A stretch of 64,000 bases of DNA from an uncultured Collinsella sp. (GCA_900541745.1 UQLA01000014.1:9482-73481); one strand, 5' to 3'. Shown: positions 42,102-51,355, counted from the first letter of the stretch. A program made the numbers and translations. Notes: a model not told the origin generated them from the letters alone.

Positions 42102-43562
42102 ATGTACAAGCGCACCAAGATTGTATGCACCATGGGTCCCGCCTGCGATAGCGACGAGACCATCCGCGAGATGATCAAGGCGGGCATGAACGTCGCCCGT
42201 TTTAACTTCTCGCACGGCTCCTACGACGAGCACCACGGTCGCATCGAGCGCGTCCGCCGTATTTCCAAGGAGCTCGGCATGCCCGTCGGCATCCTGCTCG
42301 ACACCAAGGGCCCCGAGGTCCGCACCGGCCTTTTGGTCGATGGCAAGAAGGTTGCCGTCAAGACCGGCGACAAGATCGTCGTCACCGCTCAGCCCACGAC
42401 CGAGGATTTCCACGGCACCGCTGAGCACATCTCCCTCGACTACCTGGCTCTGCCCTCCGAGGTCGAGAAGGGCTCCCTCATCCTGATCGATGACGGCCTG
42501 GTTGCCCTCGAGGTCGAGTCCGTCGACGGCCAGGACATGACTTGCGTCGTTAAGAACGACGGCCTGATCGGCGAGCGCAAGGGCGTCAACATGCCCAACG
42601 TCAACATCTCGCTGCCCGCTATCACCGAGCGCGATCGTCAGGACATCCTCTTTGGCCTGACCGAGAACATCGACTACATCGCCGCTTCCTTCATCCGTGA
42701 CGGCGAGTCCGTCCGCGGCATCCGCGAGCTTTGCCGCGAGAACGGCGGCGAGCACGTGACGATCTTCCCGAAGATCGAGTGCGCCCTGGGCGTCGAGAAC
42801 TTCGACGAGATCCTCGAGGCTTCCGACGGCATCATGGTCGCCCGTGGCGACCTGGGCATCGAGATCAAGCCCGAGCTCGTTCCCCACATCCAGAAGGAGA
42901 TCATCGCGAAGTGCAACGCGGCCTACAAGCCCGTTATCACCGCTACGCAGATGCTCGACTCCATGCAGCAGAACCCGCGCCCGACGCGCGCCGAGGTTGC
43001 CGACGTCGCTAACGCCATCTACGACGGCACCGACGCCGTCATGCTCTCTGGCGAGTCCGCTGCCGGTAAGTACCCGGTCGAGGCCGTCAAGATGCAGGCC
43101 AGCATTGCTCTCGAGACCGAGAAGTACCTCCCGGCTCACGCTCCGCTCGAGGTTCCGGCTGACGCTCACGGCACCCGCGTCGTCAACAACGTTGTGGGTA
43201 TGTCCGCTGTGAACATGGCCACCACCGTTGGCGCCAAGTGCATCACCGTGCCGACGACCACCGGTCGTACCGCTCGCCTGATCTCGCACTTCCGTCCCAA
43301 CATGCCGATCTGCGCGTTCTCCCGCCACGAGTGGGCCGTCCAGCAGATGATCATGTACTGGGGCGTTATCCCGCACCAGGCCGAGATTACCCAGGGCACC
43401 GTCAACGGCACGATCGTCAAGGCGATTGAGACCGCTAAGGAGCTCGGCTACGTCAAGACTGGCGATTTGACCGTCGCTACCGCCGGCGATCCCCGCATGA
43501 GCGTCCAGCTCGAGGACAAGGTCTCCTCGACCAACGTTGCTTACGTCGCTCAGGTGCGCTAA
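42102..43562 (+). CDS. pyk: Pyruvate kinase
   Basis: Final ATP-forming step of glycolysis, phosphoenolpyruvate to pyruvate; 486 residues with the A/B barrel and C-terminal regulatory domain, and no extra PEP-utiliser tail. N-terminus KRTKIVCTMGPACDSDE, substrate loops FNFSHGSYDEH and LLDTKGPEVRTG, catalytic TIFPKIECALGVENFDEI, metal-binding MVARGDLGIEI, ATQMLDSM and SGESAAGKYPVEAV. GGAGG lies before the ATG. Codon choice is strongly biased to GAC, GTC, AAG and ATC, consistent with high expression. Followed by a very strong terminator. Confidence 0.97.
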   Translation: MYKRTKIVCTMGPACDSDETIREMIKAGMNVARFNFSHGSYDEHHGRIERVRRISKELGMPVGILLDTKGPEVRTGLLVDGKKVAVKTGDKIVVTAQPTTEDFHGTAEHISLDYLALPSEVEKGSLILIDDGLVALEVESVDGQDMTCVVKNDGLIGERKGVNMPNVNISLPAITERDRQDILFGLTENIDYIAASFIRDGESVRGIRELCRENGGEHVTIFPKIECALGVENFDEILEASDGIMVARGDLGIEIKPELVPHIQKEIIAKCNAAYKPVITATQMLDSMQQNPRPTRAEVADVANAIYDGTDAVMLSGESAAGKYPVEAVKMQASIALETEKYLPAHAPLEVPADAHGTRVVNNVVGMSAVNMATTVGAKCITVPTTTGRTARLISHFRPNMPICAFSRHEWAVQQMIMYWGVIPHQAEITQGTVNGTIVKAIETAKELGYVKTGDLTVATAGDPRMSVQLEDKVSSTNVAYVAQVR

Positions 43563-43590
43563 AACGCACTTGCAAGCACACTTGCATTGC

Positions 43591-43627
43591 AAAGGGCCCG
43601 GAAGGCATTGCCTTCCGGGCCCTTTTT
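43591..43627 (+). terminator. Terminator of pyk
   Basis: A 15-bp perfect stem, AAAGGGCCCGGAAGG with CCTTCCGGGCCCTTT, loop CATTG, followed by more T. It lies 29 bp past the stop codon. Confidence 0.95.
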
Positions 43628-43771
43628 CCGTGCCAATGCCGGCGCACGGCATGACACGCACCCAGCTGCTTATAGCATACTACGAAATGTGCAGCTCGTT
43701 TGCCGTGTTTACGCCCTTCGACGGGAGCTGTTGGTCAATTGGGATGAACTGTTCACCGTTAAGCCGGCCCG

Positions 43772-44620
43772 TTAGCAGCTAGCGATCAGGGGGACTGCAG
43801 GAACGTCAGGTGCAGCAACGCGAGCCGCAAAGCCTGCCTCGGTTAGCTCGACGACCTCGGTAAACGTTGCATCGAAAAACTCCTCGGTTAACAGGCGATA
43901 CGGCGGATGATCGGGCTCGTCGGGGTTTTCGCGTACAATCTCGTGCATGACGCCGATGGTCTTGAGCACATACTCCTTATGGATGGGATACTGCCCAAAA
44001 CGCGTCGCAGCGGTATACAGGCGATCGGTCGCGCGCGGGATGGAGACAATGCCCAGCGTCTTGCCAAACCAGTCAAAGTCGCCTTGCTTTTTAATGCGGA
44101 ACTCCTCACACGGCTTGCCGCCGTGCGCCTCCAGGTACTGATTCACACGCGTGTTCCATACGGTATCGGCCACCAGATGCGACCAGACGCCCAGCGTCAA
44201 ATCGAGCAACGACTGCGCCACATCTTCGGACGCAAGCGAGAACTCACAGGCGCCGGGACCGACAACCGGCTCGGCATCCTTGTAGCGCTGGGGATAGTGC
44301 ACGCGGTTCAGCCGCTCGCGTTCCTCGATAATCGAGGTCGCCGCGGCCGGCGCACCGGTGGGCGAACTTTTAAGCAACGGTGCCACATAGGTATCCCAGA
44401 ACTCATGCTCACGAGGCTTAGGGATGGGCTCAGGCTTGGCAAAGTGCGTAATGCGGTACGGAATGGGATCGGCGATGCCAGGGACCATATAGCCCACGAA
44501 GATATCCGGAACCACGCAGCCAAACAAAAAGGCATTGCGGTCGCGCACGTTCTTGGCAAGCGCACCGGTGCGCTCCAGCAAACGCTCCGTCTGAGCGATA
44601 TGAATGTTCCAGCTTGGCAT
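43772..44620 (-). CDS. Zinc-dependent phospholipase C-like protein
   Basis: A 282-residue protein resembling the zinc-dependent phospholipase C/HD-like hydrolase group. His/Asp motifs that could bind zinc are PSWNIHIAQTERLLER at the N-terminus, FLFGCVVPDIFVGY around residue 33, and LTLGVWSHLVADTVWNTRVNQYL around 145. No signal peptide, so it is probably cytosolic. The ATG at 44618-44620 follows GGGGGTGG; the ORF start at 44632 lies before that site. Substrate unknown; no operon partner, as the next gene on this strand is 80 bp upstream and belongs to the metal transporter. Confidence 0.7.
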   Translation of the reverse strand: MPSWNIHIAQTERLLERTGALAKNVRDRNAFLFGCVVPDIFVGYMVPGIADPIPYRITHFAKPEPIPKPREHEFWDTYVAPLLKSSPTGAPAAATSIIEERERLNRVHYPQRYKDAEPVVGPGACEFSLASEDVAQSLLDLTLGVWSHLVADTVWNTRVNQYLEAHGGKPCEEFRIKKQGDFDWFGKTLGIVSIPRATDRLYTAATRFGQYPIHKEYVLKTIGVMHEIVRENPDEPDHPPYRLLTEEFFDATFTEVVELTEAGFAARVAAPDVPAVPLIASC

Positions 44621-44700
44621 AGCCACCCCCATAAAAAACCTGGATAACTATACCATCACGGCAAAGCCGCGCGGGCGGCTACGCACGCTCTACGCAGCAA

Positions 44701-45471
44701 CTAGTCCGTAGCACCGCTTTCGGTTCCATACGACGGCGAAGGCGCCTCGACCACATGGTGATATCGATCGATATAGATGGCGCGGGCCCCCAGGCGGCGT
44801 ACCAAATCTTGGTGATGTGTGCTCATCAAGACCGTCTTACCGGCAGCAACATAGGCCAGTAGGAAGTTGACCACGATGTCGCAAGAGTCCTCGTCAAGTC
44901 CGTTAGTAGGCTCGTCGAGGACCAAGATATCCGGGTTCATCGATACGACCGCAGCCAGCGCAACGCGCTTCTTTTGCCCGCCCGAGAGCTGATAGGGAGA
45001 GGCGTCGGCAAGGTCGGCAACCTGGAACAGCCCCATGGCATCGCGCACGCGGCGCTCGAGCTCGTCTGCCGGCAGCCCCATCTGCGCGGGACCAAAGGCA
45101 ACTTCCTCGCCCACCGTAGCACAGAACAGCTGGGCGTCGGCATTCTGGAACACAAAGCCCACGCGCTGATGAAAACGCTGAGCGGCCGCGGAATCCTTTA
45201 GAAACGCCGCATCGATCACGTGCCCGTCAAACAGGTATGCCCCTGCGTCCGCGAGTTCAAGGCCGTTAATAAGGCGCATAATCGTCGTCTTACCGCAGCC
45301 GTTGGGACCGAGCAGGGCAACGAGTTCACCACGATCGACCTGCAGCGACACGCCATCGACAACCGTATGCCCCGCATAGGAAAACACCACGTCGCGAAAC
45401 TCGATGAGCGGCGTGGTCTCGGCGCCGCCCGCACCGTTCGTGCCCGCCGCACTCTTCATATCGATCGTCAA
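44701..45471 (-). CDS. cbiO: ECF/cobalt-type ABC transporter ATP-binding protein (CbiO-like)
   Basis: A 256-residue energising ATPase of a group I ECF metal transporter. Walker A LLGPNGCGKTTIMRLINGL near residues 54-72, VGFVFQNADAQLFCATVGEEVAFGP (the CbiO/EcfA Q-loop), signature YQLSGGQKKRVALA, Walker B PDILVLDEPTNGLDE, H-loop MSTHHQD. A 20-residue Gly/Ala-rich N-terminal extension precedes the domain. Only one ATPase gene is present, as in CbiMNQO/NikMNQO systems. It follows the CbiQ-like gene by 44 bp. Confidence 0.9.
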   Translation of the reverse strand: MTIDMKSAAGTNGAGGAETTPLIEFRDVVFSYAGHTVVDGVSLQVDRGELVALLGPNGCGKTTIMRLINGLELADAGAYLFDGHVIDAAFLKDSAAAQRFHQRVGFVFQNADAQLFCATVGEEVAFGPAQMGLPADELERRVRDAMGLFQVADLADASPYQLSGGQKKRVALAAVVSMNPDILVLDEPTNGLDEDSCDIVVNFLLAYVAAGKTVLMSTHHQDLVRRLGARAIYIDRYHHVVEAPSPSYGTESGATD

Positions 45472-45515
45472 AACGTCGCCCTTCCCTACTCACATCGACG
45501 GCTCGGCCGCCCGCA

Positions 45516-46358
45516 CTACAGCACGGCGCACAACACTGCCAGCAGCGCCACGCCGGCCGCATAGACCGCATCGCGCCAGCTAAACCCGGCGCGCGCGGGC
45601 GCCGGATACGTACCGGCAAAGCCGCGGCACAGCATGGCCTCGTCCATCGCGCGGCTGCATTCCATCGCCTTGATAAAGGTCATGCCCATGATACCCGCCA
45701 GCGAGTCGGTACGCGAAAATCCCTCAGGCGCACGGCCAACGCTGCGCAGCATGACCGATTCGCACAGATTGTGCGCCGTGCGACCCAGCACCTCGATGTG
45801 CTTGAGCGCCATATCGAAAGTAAAGATGACCTCGTCGGGCAGGTGCAGCATCTTGAGCGCCGCCGACATGCGGCTCCAGGTAAGCGTCCACGAAACGCCC
45901 AGCACCAGCGACACATTAATGAAGGTCTTGAGTGCAATCTTGAGCATGGCGCCCGTGGCAGAAGCACCCAGTAGCAGGGCAGGAAGCGCCAGAACCACGG
46001 CAAACCCCGCGGCAGCCAACGCCGGCACAAAGGTTGCCCGCAGCCCGCGTACGGGGCGCACGGCAACGAGCACCAACGCGATGGCCGCCATCAACATCAG
46101 GTACAGCGGGCTCTGCGTCAGACACACGCACAGGACGCAAACGAACATCCCCACCAGGCGCACCGGAGCCGAAACGCAAGAAAGGGCGCGGTCGACCATC
46201 GACCCGCCCTCGTGCGCGCCTCCACCCAGGCGAACCCGCTCAAGCAGGCTCGCCAGGTGCAGGACATTCTTTTGCATCACACGATGCCGAGCCCTCGCGG
46301 GCTCGTATTGCTCCTCGGCCGCAAGCCAGCTAGGCAGCTTGGCTATTGCCATGAGCAC
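45516..46358 (-). CDS. cbiQ: ECF transporter transmembrane protein (CbiQ-like)
   Basis: A 280-residue membrane coupling protein. Membrane helices near residues 65-85, 90-110, 113-135, 150-170 and 255-280; the coupling region contains the EcfT-type short motifs (AMECSRAMDEAMLCRGF matching the A-R-G motif ...A-x-x-x-R-G) that contact the ATPase. It overlaps the CbiM-like gene by 29 bp. A GTG at 46358 and an ATG at 46352 are equally close to the AAGGA site, so the start is uncertain by two codons. Confidence 0.87.
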   Translation of the reverse strand: MLMAIAKLPSWLAAEEQYEPARARHRVMQKNVLHLASLLERVRLGGGAHEGGSMVDRALSCVSAPVRLVGMFVCVLCVCLTQSPLYLMLMAAIALVLVAVRPVRGLRATFVPALAAAGFAVVLALPALLLGASATGAMLKIALKTFINVSLVLGVSWTLTWSRMSAALKMLHLPDEVIFTFDMALKHIEVLGRTAHNLCESVMLRSVGRAPEGFSRTDSLAGIMGMTFIKAMECSRAMDEAMLCRGFAGTYPAPARAGFSWRDAVYAAGVALLAVLCAVL

Positions 46359-47415
46359 CGCTTTCCTTGACCGTCAGCGAGACCAGGCGGAATGCGATGG
46401 TAAGCACCGCCACGCCAATCACGCCCGAAAGAATATACATCGCGGCCTGGCCGGCAAAGCCAAGGCCCTGCTTCTCGGAATAGGCCTGCAGATAATCACC
46501 CGTGGGCAGGGCATCGGCAAAGGTCGGGGTATCGAGGCCGACCGAAGCCTGCAGGCTGTCGTCGCCAGCCTCCTGAACGGCGGTCGCGGCGCCCTCGGCG
46601 TCCCACTCGCCCCAAGCGTCACCCGTGGCCAGCAGGCCCAACGGCGTGGCCACGACAAGCACGGCGACCAGAATGAGCGTGGGAACCAGCGAGGTCTTCT
46701 TGGCAGCAGCGCCCTCGGCAGCAAGCTGGCCATCGACGGCCTCGGGCCCGACGATAACGCTCGGCGCCGTCTTCTTAATGAAACCGTAGATGGCGGCCGT
46801 CGCCACGCCCTCGACGACACCGGCAACCAGCATATGCGGAATCATCATGGCAGGGATTGCAATAGACAGCGGGAAGGGGCAGTACAGCGGCGCGCCCGAA
46901 GCGTTGGTAAAGAGCATCGGCTGAATACCAAACTCGATTGCCGCGCACAGGGCCGCCAGGCACAGGCCGACCCAGCCGCTTACGATGGCCGAAACCGAGG
47001 TGCCCCAGCTCTTGTCGTGCAGGCGGCCGTTGAGCGCACGGAACACGATGGCTGCCACAAACGGCAGCACGAAGGCCATGTTAAAGCAGTTGGCGCCAAA
47101 GGACAGGATGCCGCCATCGCCAAATAGCAGCGCCTGCAGCGCCAGCGCGACCGAGACAGCGATAGCCGCGGCCTCGGGGCCCAGCAGCAGCGCGATGAGT
47201 GCGCCGCCGACGGCGTGGCCTGTGGTGCCGCCGGGCAGCGGCACGTTGAACATCATGAGCAAAAAGGAGAACGCAGCGCAGATGCCCAGGAAAGCCATGT
47301 GCTCGCGATCGAGCGTGGCGCGCACCTTCTTGATGCAGTGGACCCAAACGGGCACCATTGCCACCGCCATGACGGCATCGGTCTGCGGAGACAGATAATT
47401 ATCTGGAATGTGCAT
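46330..47415 (-). CDS. cbiM: Nickel/cobalt ECF substrate-binding protein (CbiM with fused CbiN-like C-terminal part)
   Basis: A 361-residue S component that captures Ni2+ or Co2+. The N-terminus MHIPDNYLSP supplies the metal ligands Met1/His2 (the usual form is MHIPDGFL, so Gly is Asn here), and VPLPGGTTGHAVGG carries the third conserved His. Six to seven membrane helices span residues 15-230. A further helix, an external loop of about 85 residues (TGDAWGEWDAEG...) and a last helix follow, resembling CbiN fused to the end, as in CbiMN/NikMN proteins. First gene of the operon cbiM-cbiQ-cbiO; the promoter carries a perfect dyad (47473-47500). Confidence 0.88.
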   Translation of the reverse strand: MHIPDNYLSPQTDAVMAVAMVPVWVHCIKKVRATLDREHMAFLGICAAFSFLLMMFNVPLPGGTTGHAVGGALIALLLGPEAAAIAVSVALALQALLFGDGGILSFGANCFNMAFVLPFVAAIVFRALNGRLHDKSWGTSVSAIVSGWVGLCLAALCAAIEFGIQPMLFTNASGAPLYCPFPLSIAIPAMMIPHMLVAGVVEGVATAAIYGFIKKTAPSVIVGPEAVDGQLAAEGAAAKKTSLVPTLILVAVLVVATPLGLLATGDAWGEWDAEGAATAVQEAGDDSLQASVGLDTPTFADALPTGDYLQAYSEKQGLGFAGQAAMYILSGVIGVAVLTIAFRLVSLTVKESGAHGNSQAA

Positions 47416-47472
47416 ATACGCCTCCCGATTGCCGGCGCGCAGAATCGCAGCGCCGCATGAACCATTTCGACA

Positions 47473-47516
47473 GTGTTACGAGTTGGCGAATTCGTAACAC
47501 CACGCGGGCTATGATA
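47473..47516 (-). promoter_or_regulatory. Promoter and dyad operator of the metal ECF operon
   Basis: GTGTTACGA (47473-47481) and TCGTAACAC (47492-47500) form a perfect 9-bp dyad with a 10-bp spacer. It lies just downstream of a -10-like TATCAT (plus-strand ATGATA, 47511-47516), with TTGTCG about 16 bp further upstream at 47533-47538. The position over the transcription start suggests repression by a metal sensor; the regulator itself is not in the window. Confidence 0.6.
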
Positions 47517-47521
47517 GCAAA

Positions 47522-47556
47522 CGGCGCACTGCCGACAAAGCAGTGCGCCGTTTTGT
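47522..47556. terminator. Terminator after pheT, overlapping the -35 region of the metal operon
   Basis: CGGCGCACTGC (47523-47533) pairs perfectly with GCAGTGCGCCG (47541-47551) around a 7-base loop; TTTTG on the plus side and TTTGC on the minus side. It is positioned to end pheT transcripts. Confidence 0.75.
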
Positions 47557-47662
47557 AATGCGTATGTCACATATGAAGGCTCGTCGGTGCCTTATTCCGA
47601 ACACCGCGGTCACGCAGAGCCCACAGCAACCGCCATCAGGCCCTACACTCCCGGCGCAAGCC

Positions 47663-50116
47663 CTATCCGCGGACCTCGCCGTTTACGCCCTTGCACACCT
47701 TGGTGACGATCTTCTGGTGTGCCTTCTCGACCTCTTCGCTGGTGAGCGTGTGGTCGTCGGAGCGATACGTAAGCGCAAAGGCCATGGACTTCTTGCCCGC
47801 TCCGATGCGGATGGGATCGCGGTAGACGTCGAACAGGCGCACGCCCTCGAGCAGCTTGCCGCCGGCGCTGGTAATGCGGCGCTCAAGATCCTCACAGGTC
47901 ACGGTGTTGTCGACCACGATAGCAAGGTCGTGCTCAACAGCCGGGTACTGCGAGAACTCACGGTAGTTCTCCTGGTTGCGGGCGCCCTTGATCAGCTTGT
48001 CCAGGTCGAGCTCAAAGGCAACGACGACCTCATCGATGCCACAAGCCTCGCGCGCCTCGGGGTGAATCTCGCCGACCCAGCCCAGCACGGTGCCGCCGGA
48101 CAGAACCTCGGCCGCACGACCCGGCTGCAAGAAGGCATAGCCCTCTCCCTCGACGGGACGGAAGCGAACCTTCTCGATGCGCAGCTGGGCAAGCAGCTCC
48201 TCGACGATGCCCTTGCCAAAGAAGAAGCGCAGCTTGCGGTACTTCATGTTCCAGGACTGCTCGCTCCACTGGCCCGAGAGCACACCCGCCACGGACTTGG
48301 TCTCCTTGGGCAGGCTGGCGTTCTCGCGACCGTGGAACAGGCTGCCGATCTCGTACAGGTGCACGTTGGGCGTACCGTGCGCCTCGTTGTAGGCAACGGA
48401 CTGCAGCAGGCCCGGCAGCAGCGAACGACGCATCTCGGTCTGCTCGGCTACCAGCGGGTTCATGAGCACCACGGGGCAACCGCGGCCCTCGGTGGACATA
48501 CCGATCTTCTCCAGGTCGCCCGGGGCGGCAAAGCCAAAGGTCGTGGTCTCGTTGAGGCCGCAGGCGCGCAGGATCTCGCCGACCTTGCGGGTGAGCTTCT
48601 GCTCGCGGGTCAGGCCGCCAATATGGTTCTTGGCAGCCGGGATGGTCGCCGTCACGCGGCCCATGCCCCACAGGCGCAGGACCTCCTCGATCAGGTCAAT
48701 CTCGCGCGGCAGGTCGGGGCGGAAGCTCGGCAGAGTGACCATAAAGTCCTCGCCGTCGCGCTCGACGGTGCAGCCCAGACGGGTGAGCGAGCGCTCGATA
48801 AAGTCGGGCTCGATGTCGGCGCCGCAGATGGCATGCACGCGGGCCAGGCGCAGCTTAATGCTGTCGATGGTCTTGGGCGCGGGGAAAACGTCGACATAGC
48901 CGGGAGCAACCTCGCCGCCGGCGATCTCCTCGATCAGCGCGCACGTGACGTTGGCGACATCCACGCAGCCGGTCTCGTCGACCTGGCGCTCAAAGCGAAT
49001 GGAGGCGTCGGAGATCAGCGATAGGTCGCGGCTGGTGTGCGAGGTGCGACCGGCGTTGAAGCAGGCACTCTCGACCATCACGTCAACGGTGTCGTCCTCG
49101 ATCTCGGAATCCATGCCGCCCATAACGCCGGCCAGCGCCACGGGGCGCTCGCCGTCGGTGATAAGGCCCATGCCGGCGTCGAGCGTGCGCTCCTCGCCGT
49201 CGAGCGTCGTGAACTTCTCGTCCTGCTGGGCGGCGCGAACCACCACGCGACGCCTGCCCTCGCGCTCGGCAAAGGTGTCCAGGTCAAAGGCGTGCAGCGG
49301 CTGACCGGTGAGCATCATCACATAGTTGGTGATGTCGACGATGTTGTTGTGCGGGCGCACACCCAGGGCGTTAAGGCGCTTGACCATCCAGTCGGGCGAG
49401 GGGCCGACCTTCACGTTGCGCACGATGCGGGCGACATAGCGGTCGCACAAGCCCTCGTCGGCGATCTCGACCGAAAGCTCGTCGTCGGTCGCGCGGCCGG
49501 TCTCGGTCTTGATGGCGGGCAGCTCAACGTGGAAATCGCGATCGAAGATGGCGCCGGTCTCGCGGGCCATGCCGATCATGGACAGACAGTCGGGACGGTT
49601 GGGCGTGATCTCACAGTCGAGCACGGTATCACTCGAGCCCACGTACTCGGCAAACGGCATGCCACAGGGCGTATCCTCGGGCAGGATCATGATGCCGGAG
49701 TGGTCGCCGCCCAGGCCGAGCTCGCGTGCGGAGCAGTTCATGCCCATGGACACGACGCCGCGAAGCTTGCTCTTCTTGATCTTGACGTCGCCGGGCAGGA
49801 CAGCGCCAATCATTGCCGTGACGATGTGGTCGCCGGCCTCAAAGTTCTGCGCGCCGCAGACGATCTGCAGCGGAGCGGGGTTGCCGTCGGCGTCGAGGTT
49901 CTTGTCGCCCACGTCGACCGAGCACACATACATGTGGTCGCTATCGGGGTGCGGGGTCTTGGTGAGCACCTTGGCGGTCACCACGTGGTCGAAGGACTCG
50001 CCCACGGTGTCGATCGCCTCGACCTCGGTGCCGGTACGGATATATTCGTCCGAAAGGGTCTTGGGATCCTCCGGAATATCGATCATGGTCTTGAGCCAGT
50101 CGTAAGAAACGCGCAT
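47663..50116 (-). CDS. pheT: Phenylalanine--tRNA ligase beta subunit
   Basis: An 817-residue beta subunit of the (alpha-beta)2 enzyme. N-terminus MRVSYDWLKTMIDIP; EMAP-like tRNA-binding domain (about residues 40-150, HVVTAKVLTKTPHPDSDHMYV); B3/B4 editing domain (about 210-380, with TNYVMMLTGQPLHAFDLD); B5 domain; catalytic-like core; and C-terminal FDX-ACB anticodon-binding domain (FSQYPAVEHDLAIVVDNTV). Follows pheS after a 162-bp gap containing a long dyad, unlike the tight pheST coupling of many bacteria. Confidence 0.97.
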   Translation of the reverse strand: MRVSYDWLKTMIDIPEDPKTLSDEYIRTGTEVEAIDTVGESFDHVVTAKVLTKTPHPDSDHMYVCSVDVGDKNLDADGNPAPLQIVCGAQNFEAGDHIVTAMIGAVLPGDVKIKKSKLRGVVSMGMNCSARELGLGGDHSGIMILPEDTPCGMPFAEYVGSSDTVLDCEITPNRPDCLSMIGMARETGAIFDRDFHVELPAIKTETGRATDDELSVEIADEGLCDRYVARIVRNVKVGPSPDWMVKRLNALGVRPHNNIVDITNYVMMLTGQPLHAFDLDTFAEREGRRRVVVRAAQQDEKFTTLDGEERTLDAGMGLITDGERPVALAGVMGGMDSEIEDDTVDVMVESACFNAGRTSHTSRDLSLISDASIRFERQVDETGCVDVANVTCALIEEIAGGEVAPGYVDVFPAPKTIDSIKLRLARVHAICGADIEPDFIERSLTRLGCTVERDGEDFMVTLPSFRPDLPREIDLIEEVLRLWGMGRVTATIPAAKNHIGGLTREQKLTRKVGEILRACGLNETTTFGFAAPGDLEKIGMSTEGRGCPVVLMNPLVAEQTEMRRSLLPGLLQSVAYNEAHGTPNVHLYEIGSLFHGRENASLPKETKSVAGVLSGQWSEQSWNMKYRKLRFFFGKGIVEELLAQLRIEKVRFRPVEGEGYAFLQPGRAAEVLSGGTVLGWVGEIHPEAREACGIDEVVVAFELDLDKLIKGARNQENYREFSQYPAVEHDLAIVVDNTVTCEDLERRITSAGGKLLEGVRLFDVYRDPIRIGAGKKSMAFALTYRSDDHTLTSEEVEKAHQKIVTKVCKGVNGEVRG

Positions 50117-50178
50117 GTAGCTCTCCTAGTTCTTAATCTCCGCAAAGGGAGGAATATCAAATGAAGACGTTCACCTTA

Positions 50179-50280
50179 GGGTTGTCCAGGTGCCCCAGGT
50201 TGGCGTGAAAGAGGAGCGACGCGTACTAAAGGTACGCGAGCGACGGTTTGAACGCCAAGATGGGGTGCCTGGGCAAGCCT
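50179..50280 (-). repeat. About 100-bp interrupted dyad between pheS and pheT
   Basis: GTCCAGGTGCCCCAGGTTGGCGT (50184-50206 region) pairs imperfectly with ACGCCAAGATGGGGTGCCTGG (50252-50272), with an inner hairpin GCGTAC-taaag-GTACGC (50221-50236) flanked by the direct repeats GAGCGAC. It begins at the pheS stop codon and ends 63 bp before the pheT start. No T-run. Confidence 0.65.
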
Positions 50281-51355
50281 AAAATTGGTTCAAGAAGCGC
50301 ATATCACCTGTCATGAGCGTGCGCAGGTCGGGCAGGTCGTAGCGCAGGGCCGCGACGCGCTCGGCGCCAATACCAAAGGCGAAGCCGGTGTACTTCTCGG
50401 GGTCGATGCCGCAGTTGATAAGAACGTTGGGGTCGACCATGCCGCAGCCCAGGATCTCGATCCAGCCGCTGTGCTTGCAGAAGTTGCAGCCCTTGCCGCC
50501 GCACACGTGGCAGCTCACGTCCACCTCGCAGCTGGGCTCGGTGAAGGGGAAGAAGTGCGGGCGGTAACGCGTCTTGCGATCCTCGCCAAACATGCACTTA
50601 ACAAAGTAGTCGAGCGTGCCCTTGAGGTCGCCAAAGGTGATGCCCTCGTCGACGACCAGGCCCTCGATCTGGTTGAACTGCGGCAGGTGGCAGGCATCGG
50701 CCGTGTCGGGACGGTAGACGGTGCCCGGGCAGATCATGTAGATGGGCGGCTTCTGCGACTCCATGGTGTGGATCTGCACGCCCGAGGTCTGGGTGCGCAA
50801 CAGCACGTCGGACTCGCCGTGGGCGTGAGCCTCGGGGTGCGCGACGCTGCCGGGGTTGTTGTCGACCACGTAGAAGGTATCGCGGGCCGAGCGGCTCGGG
50901 TGATCCATGGGGGCGTTGAGCGCGGTAAAGTTGTAGTAGGAGGTGTCGACCATGGGGCCGGACTCGACGGTGTAGCCGATGCCGCAGAAGATGTCCTCGG
51001 CCTCCTCGATGATCTGCTTGATCAGGTGCTGGTGACCGATCTGCGGACGGATGCCCGGCAGCGTGATGTCGACGGCCTCATGCTCGAGTGCGTGCTTGAG
51101 GGCGGCGGCCTTCATCTCGGTGGTGCGCTCGTCGAGCATGCCCTCGATCAGCTGGCGCATCTCGTTGGCGCGCTTGCCCATCATGGGACGATCCTCGGGG
51201 GCGAGCTTGCCCATCATGCGCATCAGGCCGGTGATGCGGCCCTTGCGGCCGAGCAGCTCAACGCGCGCGGCCTCGAGCTTTGCGGCGTCGTCGGCGCCTG
51301 CGACGAGCTCCTTGGCCTCTTCCTCGAGTTTGACCAGATCATCAATCAGACTCAT
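50279..51355 (-). CDS. pheS: Phenylalanine--tRNA ligase alpha subunit
   Basis: A 358-residue catalytic subunit of class II PheRS. An N-terminal coiled coil (residues 1-90) is followed by the core with HPSRSARDTFYVV, motif 2 GTVYRPDTADACHLPQFNQ, the Cys-containing HVCGGKGCNFCKHSGW and motif 3 TGFAFGIGAERVAALRYD. The ATG at 51353-51355 follows AAAGGG. The longer frame to 51466 crosses the T-box terminator and is rejected. Expression is controlled by the T-box leader directly upstream. Confidence 0.97.
   Translation of the reverse strand: MSLIDDLVKLEEEAKELVAGADDAAKLEAARVELLGRKGRITGLMRMMGKLAPEDRPMMGKRANEMRQLIEGMLDERTTEMKAAALKHALEHEAVDITLPGIRPQIGHQHLIKQIIEEAEDIFCGIGYTVESGPMVDTSYYNFTALNAPMDHPSRSARDTFYVVDNNPGSVAHPEAHAHGESDVLLRTQTSGVQIHTMESQKPPIYMICPGTVYRPDTADACHLPQFNQIEGLVVDEGITFGDLKGTLDYFVKCMFGEDRKTRYRPHFFPFTEPSCEVDVSCHVCGGKGCNFCKHSGWIEILGCGMVDPNVLINCGIDPEKYTGFAFGIGAERVAALRYDLPDLRTLMTGDMRFLNQF

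Noticed and set aside
42063..43661. 532-codon open frame on the minus strand opposite pyk
   Set aside because: Shadow of pyruvate kinase caused by strong GAC/GTC/AAG codon bias; no ribosome-binding site or domain.
43660..43771. Small gene between the pyk terminator and the phospholipase-like gene
   Set aside because: Short frames exist on the plus strand but start inside the terminator region without a ribosome-binding site and show no protein-like pattern.
47416..47522. Cobalamin or NiCo riboswitch in front of the CbiM-like gene
   Set aside because: The leader from the predicted start is under about 95 bases and lacks the conserved cores; a DNA dyad operator explains the region better.
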